Position numbers and translations under genes: made by a program. Shown here in pieces: positions 54,644-64,000 of a stretch of 64,000 nucleotides of DNA. Position 1 is the first letter of the stretch; each line of letters begins with the position of its first letter. The DNA comes from Cubamyces lactineus (Eukaryota; Basidiomycota; Agaricomycetes; Polyporales; Polyporaceae): the NCBI GenBank assembly GCA_022376465.1, contig JACDTU010000024.1, positions 332,936-396,935 of the forward strand, in the 5' to 3' direction. Below the pieces are notes generated by a model. It searched no databases. It saw only the letters and a list, made by a program, of their open reading frames with translations, and was not told where the DNA came from.

Positions 54644-55200
54644 GCTGCTATGGCTGCAGTAACCTACTTCAAGCATACCAGCCTAGTCAGCCATCTGTTG
54701 GCTACCATGTTCCAAGCTGCCTTCCCAGAGCGGTATACCAAGTATGCTGCAGCAGCCTTTGCCGCTGGAGTTTGGATCCCAGAGGACCCTTGGCTCAGTA
54801 GGGTCATTGTTTACAAGCTGGACTCAGAGCTCCACTACAACCAGGGAGATGGTAGCCCCACTGCCATTTTCCCTGTGGGCCAATACCGTGGGGGGACTCT
54901 TGCTATTCCACAGCTTAGGGCTAGGCTAGAGTAAGTGGCTGATTTGCTGCCTGGGCTTAACTATGCTAATCAAACATAGATATAGCCCAGGAACAGTGTT
55001 CATTGCTTGCGCTGAGGTTCTGGCGCACATTGTAGAACCTTTTTTCACAGCAGTGGAGGGTCCTCCCAATGGATGCACACCAGGTCGAATTGGGAACGTG
55101 TTCTTCTCCAGGGCCAACATCCTTCAGATGCTTGAGGGGAAGCCGCCAGGTGGGGGCCCTCATACAGCTTACAGTGCCAACCTTGTCCCTACCTCCCCCC
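54644..55200 (+). pseudogene. relic of a 2OG-Fe(II)-oxygenase-like (double-stranded beta-helix) gene
   Basis: Two exons joined by a proper intron (donor after GCTAGA near 54931, acceptor near 54979). Together they read VIYKLDSELHYNQGDGSPTA-like sequence near 54810-54860, then IFPVGQYRGGTLAIPQL, ARLEYSPGTVFIACAEVLAH, IVEPF. The order H-x-x ... GG.L..P.L ... Y.PG ... H resembles fungal 2-oxoglutarate dioxygenase folds, including those spread with TET/JBP-type genes in basidiomycetes. The expected metal-binding H-x-D reads H-Y-N, and no convincing upstream or downstream exons complete the protein, so I call it a remnant. Family choice is tentative. Confidence 0.4.
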
Positions 55201-57264
55201 CACAACATGAACTACTATAGAGTGATTAACTTAGTCTCTATTCTCAGGACTGTCAATACAAGTCACTGTATTAGGGACTGAGGTGACGGGACATGGATCA
55301 ACACATATAAGTACACACTAGAACAAGACTCATCATCAACAGAAGAAATGATACCAGACTGACCCCTATGGCCTTTACAAGGACATGCAAGAAAACAAGA
55401 ATCAAAATGTTCACTCATGGGCCTCAATGCCCACACGCCCTCCGCCACAGCGCCACACTGCTTGTCTGTGGCCCCACGCTCACAGTGACCATTCCCTCCA
55501 ATAGCTACATTGGGTTTTCAACTGTTGAAGGGGGTACCAAGTCCACAGGCAGTCAACATTGTTGGGATATCTAGCTTGAATTTCCCTGAACAGTGGCAAC
55601 AAGCGGTAGGTTCCCAACTGCACATACAACTCTATGGTGGAGACATTCTGCTGATGTGCTTGCATTGCAGCCCAGCGACTTCCAGAGTCTTGCAAATGCC
55701 ATCCAGGCTGCAGGGGATTAGGCATGTTTGCCGGAATGTCCTCAGAGTGAATAGACAGATTAAGGGCCTGTTCTGCTGTGATTGCATACTATGCAATGTG
55801 TTAATATACTATCTCAAACACTTTGACTTTAACGTGAGTTGAGAACTTGCATCACACCCCTGGCCCGCCTTGCACGAACACCATGACGAGGCTGAATGGG
55901 AAGGTCTGAAGGGAGGGCAGCTGAAGACTGAGCATGCTGGTTTAGAGCAGCAATGAGTTGTTGTGCCATGACATTCTGCTCATCCTGAACCTCATCCTGC
56001 TCCAAGTCTGCATGGCAAGCCTTCGGGCCAACGAGGATTCGGGGCTTTGGTGTAAACCGCAGCCATTTCCTGGTTGAACCACTGATGGACCTGCCCAATT
56101 CTCAAGTGCTCCAAGACCTTCTGCCAAAGCTGGTGCTGGATGACATTGGCTGGACCATTTTTGAAGGCTTGGATGTGGTGTGCGTAGGATTCCTGAGTGT
56201 GCTGCCCATACGTTACAACAGTATGATTGTCATGTTGCTGAACCACTTAGTCTTTTTAGGGACAGGGGTAAGCTTCAACTGAGGGGAGATGACACCACCA
56301 AAGGTGACTGTGTCCATTCCGTCTGGCAGGAACTTGGTTTTTGCATCACAGTGGTGGTTGAGGGGCTCATCCGGGTGGGCATCACCATTTACCAAAGCCT
56401 AAGGGAAGTGATGAAGCCATTCTGTCACATTGCAAAGTAAAATGCTAGTGTTCTGTACATCACCAAGTCAGCAACAATATCCAGCATCCAAAGCCAAATT
56501 GCCTAACCCTAAGTGCCTGCAGATATTTCTGGGATGCTTACTCATAGAGCTGCACCACTGTGGTATTGAGGTTTTCAGCACCGGCCAAACCGAGCCTCAA
56601 GTGGATGAGATGGGACAAAATGACTCCATCACCAGACTTCCACCACTGCAGGAATCCCCATGAGGGCTGGCCTTGCTTTACAGGGATGTTTCTGGGCTGC
56701 AAGCTGTTACAGATGTTGGCCCATGACGGCACATGCGTCATCCAAATGATCTATGGTATATGAGTACATAACTGAATAAATAGTTCTGCAATGGGACTCA
56801 CGCAGGTCACCAGGACCAAATCATCAAACCTTCCACGGAGGTTTGTGATTGGATACCCAGATGCTTGTGTTCCCGTACCTCTGGACCACGAGCCTGTAGC
56901 CTGCAAGCCATGCAAGATGGTGGAAGCAGAATGCTCATGGGAGGCTGGTATGTGATTGATCAAATAGTTGACCTTTCCCTAACTGAATGTTGTACTCTCA
57001 GGAATGTTTGCGTCAGCAGAGGATATTTTCACTACAAATGTTTTAAAATCTGTGTCCACCACCTTGGAACGCCAGGCATGCGCCATACACAGGGCTGTTG
57101 ATGTGGTCAAGGAAGCAGCCAAAACCATCCGCAATCTGCAAGAACAAGGTCACTTCAAGAAGGAGCACCTAAAGACAACTGAAAGTCAGTTGCAAAAAGG
57201 TATGTGTGCTGTTGCTTGCAATGTTACTCTCAGTCACCAGTCCTACAGCCCAGAAGTCTCTTGA
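55201..57264. other. relic DNA with scattered coding-like pieces
   Basis: Pieces that look once-coding but match nothing I know. On the minus strand at 56247-55829: HHIQAFKNGPANVIQHQLW with VMAQQLIAALNQHAQSSAA. On the minus strand at 56741-56538: MTHVPSWANICNSLQPRN. On the plus strand at 57004-57264: TTLERQACAIHRAVDVVKE, a helical stretch. No intact frame longer than about 90 residues. Confidence 0.35.
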
Positions 57265-58155
57265 ATCTCTTCAAGGCACCCAGTGGACTGGGTCGGGCAG
57301 TCAGGACGATCCCATGGAAATGATGATATGAAATCCTGATACCACCCGATGAAGTACTTGTCTCTCTCTTACAAGGACTGAGACGAATTGTGCTCGCGTG
57401 CTCACAGGACTTGCAATACGCGTCGTGAAGTGTTGTACTAGGATAGACAGTCGCAGTGTAAGCCAGGATAGTGGTCATGGTCTGTGGTCTTCACGCAAGA
57501 AGAGTCCGCCTGAGTGTCGAATATGCGAAATTCCAACGCGACCTACATGCCAACCATTTAAGGATGCTCATGAAGCAGCATACTGGGACATGTAATAGCC
57601 CGGATTGCCGGTCGCAGACGTGGGTTTCTTGGCCCCGCACACCCGCCTCCTCCGTTGCCTACCGTGCTTCGGCGACATGCCTAGAGGAGGAGTGCGTCGA
57701 GTGCAGGTATAGGCTATGGCGGCCGGCGTTCATCGCAGGTTTCATGCTGGCGAGCGCAGTGTATCTGTATATGGCTTTGAGCATTGTGCTCATACACGAT
57801 GGAGACGTGCTTGCGCGCATCGGTACGGGCGAGCAGCAGAAGGCAGATTGTATGCCAGAGGAGGATGAAGAAAAAGACTGGCAAGAGGGTTTGGAGGGGG
57901 AGTGAGGTCTGGAGCCCGAGGATGAAGCGGAGCCTGGAGAGGAGTCCTTAGTTGTCCTGTGTGGGGCGGTATGATAGCTAAGTATACATTGAGCATGCCA
58001 ATGCTTACATTCCTATCATATTTGGCCATAGTAGGAGTACAAGAACCATAATATACAACAACGAGGGCCTAGGCAAACACACACTATTCTTACACTCTAG
58101 TCGTATACTGCCCCCTGCTCATCCGCTTTGTACATGCCCCTCCCTTCACAAGGCC
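57265..58155. other. stretch with one short unrecognised frame
   Basis: A plus-strand frame at 57471-57905 has a hydrophobic run (FIAGFMLASAVYLYMALSIV) and a Cys-rich patch (CLEEECVECRYR) but no known domain and no splice partners. I do not call it a gene. Confidence 0.3.
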
Positions 58156-58827
58156 TCAGCCTCCTACTGCCCAGCCGAGCGCGATCTGCACCAGCCCATC
58201 ACACACCATCCTGAACTGCAGCTCGGTCAGCCATCCCTCCTTCACCCAGCTATATAGCCAGCTCCGCCACGCCGGCATGCGCAGCATCCCGCGCAGCACC
58301 TCACTGTCATTCACCCCGTGCTGCAGGAACACTGGTAGGAGACTACTGAGGTCCTGCGGGAGTGTGTGTAGGAACACCACAATGGTCTCGGAGCCTTGGC
58401 CGGTAGTTGTATTGAACTTTCTCGGCACGCTGGAGCGGTTGTCAGTGCCGCGGGCGGCGCGAGGCCCCGCTGTGTCCTCCGGCGTGTTGGCATGGTCATG
58501 GGCTCTATGACTGTGGGAACCAGTGTGCAGTCGGCTAGTGGGTGTCACTGTACTGAGGCTGCTGATGCTTGTGCTCCTAACCACTCCTTCATTGTCCGAT
58601 CGTACCAGAACCCTCTGTGAGATCTTCCGTGCCTGCGCCAAGAGGCCGTGATGCACTGCCATTTGCAAGCATATCTCTACCGCCAGTGCCTCCGCCCAGC
58701 CAATGTCATACTGCTTTCGCAGGCCAACCTCTACCCCTGGTGCATACCTCCAGATGCCCCAGAACTGCCCTACTACCACCACAGGGGACAAAGTAAAATG
58801 TTTTGAAGAAAAATATGGCAGGAACAC
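58156..58827 (-). pseudogene. fragment with RNase H-like (DIRS/recombinase-associated) sequence
   Basis: The N-terminal part, FWGIWRYAPGVEVGLRKQYD followed by IGWAEALAVEICLQMAV and RVLVRSDNEGVV, resembles the RNase H-like segment carried by many agaricomycete DIRS-type or tyrosine-recombinase elements (the D-x-x-W-A-E and D-N-x-G motifs). It then runs into a different block, FLHTLPQDLSSLLPVFLQHG with MPAWRSWLYSWVKEGWLT, of a kind often seen in short agaricomycete orphan proteins. No RT or recombinase is nearby. Probably a fused remnant; it could also be a spliced host gene fragment. Confidence 0.35.
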
Positions 58828-59350
58828 GGCATAAAGTGAAAATGTGTTTGTGCCATGTTCCTCGGTGGCAACATGGCGACTTGCATGTCGGCAAATGTTG
58901 AGATATTCCTGAAAATGTTCTTGACATTTTTTGGCTCGAAAATGGCAATCAAGATTCGTATTTTAATGGCGTGTTCGACACGAAAACATGGTGAAAGAAC
59001 ATGCTAGAATTGTTACGAATGAATTCGCCATGCTTTGTGGCCCAACATGGCCAGATTAGCCCAAGAATATATGCCATATTCCGTTTGGCATAATGCTGCC
59101 ATGAGGCGTGTCCCGAACATGGCAAGAATGGGACACCTTTTCTCAAAATGTTTCCTTATAAGAACATCCTGGAGAACACGGCAGAATTGATTCTGATATT
59201 TTCGCCATGTCGTCCAATACAACATTGCAGGAGCATGGCACAGAAAATGGTAAATGTTCGCGCCATGCAGGTTCTCATGTTCCCACACCAGAACATGGCA
59301 TAAACACGTTATCAGCTCCTGCCATGTCTTACGCCTGAACATTGCGCTGA
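58818..59350. repeat. degenerate tandem repeat, period about 176 bp, rich in CATGGC/GCCATG
   Basis: The motif GAACA(C/T)GGCA ... GCCATG recurs from about 58823, 58997 and 59174, with clear local identity between the last two (AGAATTG then TTCGCCATG at the same spacing). The short words ACATGGC and GCCATG occur on both strands many times. No coding potential. Confidence 0.6.
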
Positions 59351-59580
59351 ATATTTGAACACAATCATACCGAGAATCTGACAGCGAATCACGCCACCAT
59401 TCCAGGCTTGAATCATGTCGCGAAAGCCACTGCGACACCGACGCCGAAACCCCAAAGTGAGTTTCCCCAGTTCTCATACAACGCTCATCATATCGTTCAG
59501 GCCTGCGCCAAGACATCATACGCCTATACATCTGCGCCACGCCTATCTATATAACCCGGGAATGTAGCGCTACATTCTCG

Positions 59581-60200
59581 CGAATTTTCGTTCACGAGGC
59601 CGTAGCACTGCCAGATGTTGACGGAATCTCGCGCCTCGAATACCACAGCGTAGAGCCTGTTTAGGGCTACGTATAGCATGTGGTTGCATGACAATACGTG
59701 CAGTGGTTGGCCGGAAAACACTTCGCGAACACCAAAAATGGAGTTCGCGAGGTCAGCCAGCTTGCAAAGATTTGTTCGCGAAGTCATAGCACTGCCAAAT
59801 CTTCACAGAATCTCGCGCCTCAAATACCACATTGTAGAGTGCATTCAGGGCTGCATATAGCATATGGTTGCAAGGCAATATGTGCAGTGGCTGGCCAGAG
59901 ATTTCTTTGCGAACACCCAAAATAGCATTTGCAGGTCATCTTAGGAAAGTGTGGGTTGTAGGGCATTCAAATCTCAATGGAATCTCGCGCCTCGAATAGC
60001 ATAGTGTAGAGCTCATTGAAGGCTACATATCACATATGGCTTTATCTGAATACGTACCACGATTAAGCAGGAAACTCTTTGCGAACACCAAACATGACAT
60101 CCACAAAGTCAGCCTGCTGCCAGATAAGAATTGTATGGAGCCTAGCACATTCAAATCTCAATGGATTTTTATGAAATCTGTATTGCACTGTTCAGCAAAG
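59581..60200. repeat. tandem repeat, period about 172-184 bp
   Basis: The core AATCTCGCGCCTC recurs at about 59625, 59809 and 59981. Around each copy are conserved blocks: TAGCACTGCCA, GGGCTACGTATAGCAT-like, GCAGTGGTTGGCC-like and CGCGAACACC-like. TTCAAATCTCAATGG recurs at about 59967 and 60149. About 3.3 diverged copies. Confidence 0.7.
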
Positions 60201-61714
60201 CTAGGGCTATGTATGAGCAATTTAATAATAAAGAGTTGAAGCTTCAGACAAGTGGCAAGGCTGATAGAAGATGTGATTCCATGTGACAGTGACAGTCACA
60301 AACTGTGACCAAGGTGGACCATCCTGACATTGGTCACACAGAGTCACAAGATCACATGATCCAAGAGTCACAAGATCACATGATGAGATATGATGTAAGC
60401 AAGTAGGATGGCCATTCCAAGAGCTGACATAAGCAGGTAGGATGGACATCCCAAATATAGCAATAGCTATTTCTTTGTATTTGCTACTGATGATAAATCT
60501 ATGGAAGACTTCTCCATGGCTATGAGTCACTCCCATGCTGTCCTCTCAGAGATTCACCAATGTCAAGTTATAACAGCTTCACCTGCTAAGTTGTATGGCA
60601 AATAACAAAACAGAAGCCACTTGCCCCTTACTGAAGGATAATCTTTGGCATCTTGTGGCATGAGATGAATAGCAAATGGCCTAGCAATTTTTTTCTCTAC
60701 TGTTATCTCTTCTGCTCAAAGGACAGGAAATGTGACATTCTGGCTGTATTGAGGGTCAGACTTCCAAGTCAAATATTACTATACTGTCATTGAGCCCTCT
60801 GGTACACCACTAACCACTCTGCTACCTACTGTCCCTATTATGCCCACCTCCCCCTGCCCCCAGCCCCCTGCCCCCAGGTGCTATCTGGTGTCAACATACT
60901 GTTACCACTCTGACTGCCTGACTGCTCAACTCTCAGGCGCTGTCTCTGCCATCCCAACAACTTCTGAATTGCTTGTCCCTGACTCAGAAATCTCATCTAG
61001 CAGTCAACTGTCAGCTTCAACCCCCCTAGTCCAGCCAATGTTTGTTCCCTTGCTTCAAAATGTGTATATCACCAACATAATAGTTCTCACCGAGTGCTTG
61101 TGTGACATGCAGCCATAATGTAGCCCCAAACTTTATCCAAGTCCACTGCAACTGACTCCTCTGCTGTACTGCCAACTGCTTTGCTAGCTGGTGTCCCCAT
61201 TACGCCTACCTTCCTCTGCGCCTGCAAAATAGATACTACGTATGGTGACCATGCTCTGCACACATTGACTGGCTAACTATCCAACTAAGTGGCCAACTGG
61301 CGGACACTGACTCTGCCATATATTATGACAAGTGAAGGATCTGCTGAAGTGGCACACAAAGAGAAGTGAATGTGAGGATGGAAATGTTGACTGTGGTAGA
61401 ATGGCACAAGAGATTGATGTGAGAAATGACAAGGTATGTGAGGAAGGCAGAAGGTGATGTATGGGGTAAAGAGTGAAGTGGAGAATGGAATAACAGCTAT
61501 ATGGAAGTTATGGGGGAGCAAGAGGAAGGGTAAATGGATGTTAAGGATAAAGTATGAAAAAAGCGAAGGGCAGTTAAGGGAGGGGTAAGTAGGGAAAGGA
61601 GAGTAAGTAGGTGAAGTTAAGGAAGTAAGGAGGTGGGTAAGCTATTTATAGGAGAAAAAGGTGGGGGGTGAGGGTTAGGCCTAAGCTTACAAGGTTAGGT
61701 CTATGATTCTGACG
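60201..61714. other. AT-richer non-coding stretch with small repeats
   Basis: No gene. GAGTCACAAGATCACATGAT occurs at 60341-60360 and again at 60365-60384. A related pair, GTAGGATGG, lies near 60410 and 60440. From about 61320 to 61690 the plus strand is markedly purine-rich (GAAG/GTAAG words). Confidence 0.5.
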
Positions 61715-62010
61715 TTTTGCTTGCAGCGGTGCGCATCCTTGCGCTGCCGCACTCAATAATATATGTCGCCATGCTCATTGGTGTGCCGCCGCAACAGCGT
61801 AATTTCGCGAAACCAGGTTTCGCAGCAATGCGCATCTGCGCTTCGCCGCAATGTGCGAAATCCTTCGCGGTATCAAAATAATATTCCATGCGGCCATGCC
61901 CAAGTGCGCACTGCCGCAGCAGCATAATCTTGCAGATCAAGACCGCACATCAAAGTGCGGCAACGCGCATCTGCGCATCGCCGCGAGCAATCTCTGTTTC
62001 GCACAATACG
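61715..62010. repeat. cluster of GCGCATCTGCGC-like words
   Basis: Words such as GTGCGCAT, GCGCATCTGCGC and GCCGCA recur on both strands about every 20-40 bp. They stand out in base composition from the AT-rich sequence just before. No unit length is constant, so this is a motif cluster rather than a clean tandem array. Confidence 0.45.
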
Positions 62011-62142
62011 TGCCTTCGCACAATAGAGATGGACGTCGACGAGGAGATGGGCGACGGCAGCGGGGAGGGAGAGGGCGAGTAGATGGACCTCGATACAAAG
62101 AGGTGCTGAAGCTCAAGCGTGCAAAGGCGAACTCGGGCGCGG

Positions 62143-62646
62143 TCATCGCAAAGAACGCGAGGCACCCTCGGTCAAATTGCCACCTCGCTGGCCTGCAGGA
62201 CGAGGTAGTGAGTACCTTACAGAGGGTGCACCGTCGTCTGATACTGATGTGGCCTTTTCTCCTTCTAGCAAGCATCGAAAGCGGTCAAGCTGCGGAATCT
62301 TGGGCAGAGAGAATGCAACATGCAAGTGCGCGTAGGAGAGAGCGACCGCGCGCCTTCGCACAAACGCGCCTTCGCACATCCGGCGACACCTGCGTTCCTT
62401 GGGGTAGCTTACCTCGAACCGGCGCGTCCACGACAACTGGTTGAAGACGAAGATGTCGAGCGTGAACTGGTCGAGCGGGTACATCCGCCCGGCGCGGTGC
62501 GCCTTCCCGTTCGCGCCCTTTTTTGCGATCACCGCCACAGAGGTGTGGTAGTGAGGTGAGAGCAGGCCGACGGAAATCACGATAGGCTCGTTCGTGCTGT
62601 CGACCTTGCTTGTCCTCTTATCGCTAGGCAAGGAGACAGGCTGCAT
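62143..62646 (-). CDS. unrecognised hypothetical protein or exon
   Basis: The first part is compact and well-formed: VISVGLLSPHYHTSVAVIAK, GANGKAHRAGRMYPLDQFTL, DIFVFNQLSWTRRFE, then a good donor (GTAAGC) after the GAG codon near 62411. Beyond the donor the open frame becomes Arg/Cys-rich and is probably intron. The continuing exon may start near 62302 after a CAAG or GCAG acceptor. I recognise no family, and neighbours give no clue. Confidence 0.3.
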   Translation of the reverse strand: MQPVSLPSDKRTSKVDSTNEPIVISVGLLSPHYHTSVAVIAKKGANGKAHRAGRMYPLDQFTLDIFVFNQLSWTRRFEVSYPKERRCRRMCEGAFVRRRAVALSYAHLHVAFSLPKIPQLDRFRCLLEGEKATSVSDDGAPSVRYSLPRPAGQRGGNLTEGASRSLR

Positions 62647-62890
62647 GCCTTGAAAGCCACCCGTGATGTGCCATCAACGACTCGTCCGCACCTCACTCTT
62701 ATTGTGAGAGCCGGTGATGTGCAAAGTCACCCTGCCAGGTGAGAAGGTGTCGCGGGATGCATCAATGCCGCGAACAATCTGCACAATTGATGGATCCATT
62801 GTTTACGTTCTGATTGGACGTCCGCTGGTGCAGGTGAGAAGGTACTGAATACCTCCTGTGTTCGATTATCGTTGGGTTGTCGTGTGAAAC
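62647..62890. other. spacer ahead of the minisatellite
   Basis: Short flank of the hypothetical gene; nothing recognisable. Confidence 0.3.
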
Positions 62891-62965
62891 GTCGTCGCGC
62901 GAAACGGCGTCGCGCGAAATGTCGTCGCGCGAAATGTCGTCGCGCGAAATGTCGTCGCGCGAAAT
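62891..62965. repeat. 15-bp minisatellite, five units
   Basis: Five consecutive units of GTCGTCGCGCGAAAT type; the first ends in C and the second begins GGCG. A shortened, decayed unit precedes it (62879-62890), and GTCGCGCGAA reappears near 63283. Its length is a multiple of three and one minus-strand frame reads the pentapeptide ISRDD repeatedly, but no gene context supports translation. Confidence 0.9.
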
Positions 62966-63594
62966 TCCGACGGTCCGTGATGCAACATGTGTCTGGTGTC
63001 CCATGCGTTTGGGGTTTGGGGTCTGGGATACTGCTTTGATCCCACAGATGTGCTCAACACTGTCTCACAATTGAATGAGAAGAGCCCTCTGGACTTGCTA
63101 CTTGTCCCGCCAATTGCATTCGCATACAACGTGGCTCTCTGCGGCGGTGCGCATACGTGCCATGCTGCGTGCTTGCTCTGACTATCACTCTCGCCGCCTG
63201 TTCCGAGATGTAACCCTCCTAACCGCAGTCAATTCTTCATCACCTGTCGTCCTAATTCTGCCTATATTCTCGCGCGCAGGTGTCGCGCGAACCTGATACC
63301 ACTGGCAACATCGTGAACCTGGTCGCCACATCCGTCTCGTGCGACAAGTGAAATAGTATATTCCATGGCGATCGTTCTCATCTCGACTTAGGCATGCTGC
63401 CTGTCCCGGCAGCGCGCATTGATGCTTGGCCGCTTACTCGCATGTGTCCTACACATTGCAATATATACACTCAGCTCGGTGGGGTCTGAATTGTTTCGCA
63501 TGTGCCAGAGATAGGTGAAAGGTGATACATAGACGGTTAATGGGAGAGTAATAGACGCGAACATAACTGTGCCTTGTAAGCAAATACAATGCAG
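62966..63594. other. intergenic stretch
   Basis: No gene seen; probably the 3' side of the gene at the right edge. Confidence 0.4.
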
Positions 63595-63953
63595 CTAGTA
63601 GTGACGACGACGACTTGATGGTACCGAGATGTCATCTATATTATCAGCAGCACGTTTGCGGGAGGTACCAGACATAGTGTGATGTGAAGAGGACTTAGCA
63701 GGATCTGCGGGAATGTGTGCGAAGTGACCGCGTTGGACTAGGCCACTTACGACCTCTCGACCAAAGACCATGTGTACGAGGCTGTACGGGTTCTTGCGAA
63801 GGAGCGATGTGACCGATGTCCACCACTGGCGCAGTTCATCATCACTTAGGACTTCAAAATTGGAGCCGTACAATGGTCGGCCGATGATACCGCCTGACAG
63901 AGGGTACGCGATGCCCATGCGAATGAGATTGACAGGCGTAAGGCATTTGTTAC
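63595..63953 (-). CDS. 3' exon of an unrecognised gene running off the right edge
   Basis: On the minus strand a pyrimidine-rich acceptor (TTTTCAG) near 63954 precedes KCLTPVNLIRMGIAYPLSG, GIIGRPLYGSNFEVLSDDEL and RQWWTSVTSLLRKNPYSLVH. The C-terminus is basic and Ser-rich with a nuclear-localisation look (SRKRAADNID, SSRRRHY) before the stop. Upstream exons would lie outside the window. The Trp-rich block is suggestive of a fold, but I cannot name it. Confidence 0.4.
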
Positions 63954-64000
63954 CTGAAAACAGTCTCATATTAGCATCAGCGCTACGACCCGATAGCAGT

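Noticed and set aside
57471..57905. Small membrane protein gene
   Set aside because: Only a single hydrophobic stretch; no start context, splice logic or family similarity.
62891..62965. CRISPR-like array
   Set aside because: Units are contiguous without spacers, and the genome is eukaryotic.

Overview
The window comes from a filamentous basidiomycete, most likely a wood-decaying agaricomycete. Most host genes are split by 45-65 bp GT-AG introns and sit between pyrimidine-rich stretches. They include a cellulose-cleaving AA9 monooxygenase, a monocarboxylate-type MFS permease, a Spo7-type phosphatase subunit and an F-box protein. The right half is packed with nested retroelements of the kinds found in these fungi (chromodomain Gypsy, Copia, an RNase H-bearing LINE).

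Left part (about 1-24.5 kb), host DNA: MFS transporter (+), F-box protein (-), a gene-poor 5.9 kb, AA9 LPMO (+), Spo7-like protein (-), a decayed F-box/LRR-like gene (+), an unknown membrane protein (-), mitochondrial [2Fe-2S] ferredoxin (+), and two tandem paralogous 3'-5' exonuclease genes (-). No operon logic applies; genes lie on both strands and share short spacers.

Middle part (26.0-44.1 kb), a nest of two Gypsy elements: E1 (minus strand) is decayed by frameshifts. It has a 3' LTR, a polypurine tract, gag, protease, RT, RNase H, integrase and chromodomain, plus an extra 3' reading frame. E2 (plus strand, 28184-38741) is inserted precisely in E1's integrase/chromodomain gene. It has a 5-bp target duplication (GGTAC) and nearly identical 278/279-bp LTRs. 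E2 carries ORF1, gag and pol in ONE reading frame broken only by a UAA and a UAG, and then a separate 832-aa third ORF.

The most unusual signal is in E2: coding regions, spacers and LTRs are all crowded with short perfect inverted repeats (stems of 5-11 bp, loops usually 5-8 nt). Several hold start or stop codons in the loop, and five in the 3' leader share a loop resembling the tRNA T-loop. I did not see this in E1, in the LINE or in the host genes I sampled.

Right part (44.1-64 kb), a repeat graveyard: an LTR inverted relative to E1's 3' LTR, a degenerate gag plus Copia RT fragment, and a 5'-truncated LINE with a 1576-codon open frame, poly(A) and a 13-14 bp target duplication. Beyond these lie relics of a 2OG-Fe(II)-oxygenase-like gene and of an RNase H-like gene, two adjacent tandem repeats with a period of about 175-184 bp, a 15-bp minisatellite, and at the right edge the 3' part of an unrecognised gene.
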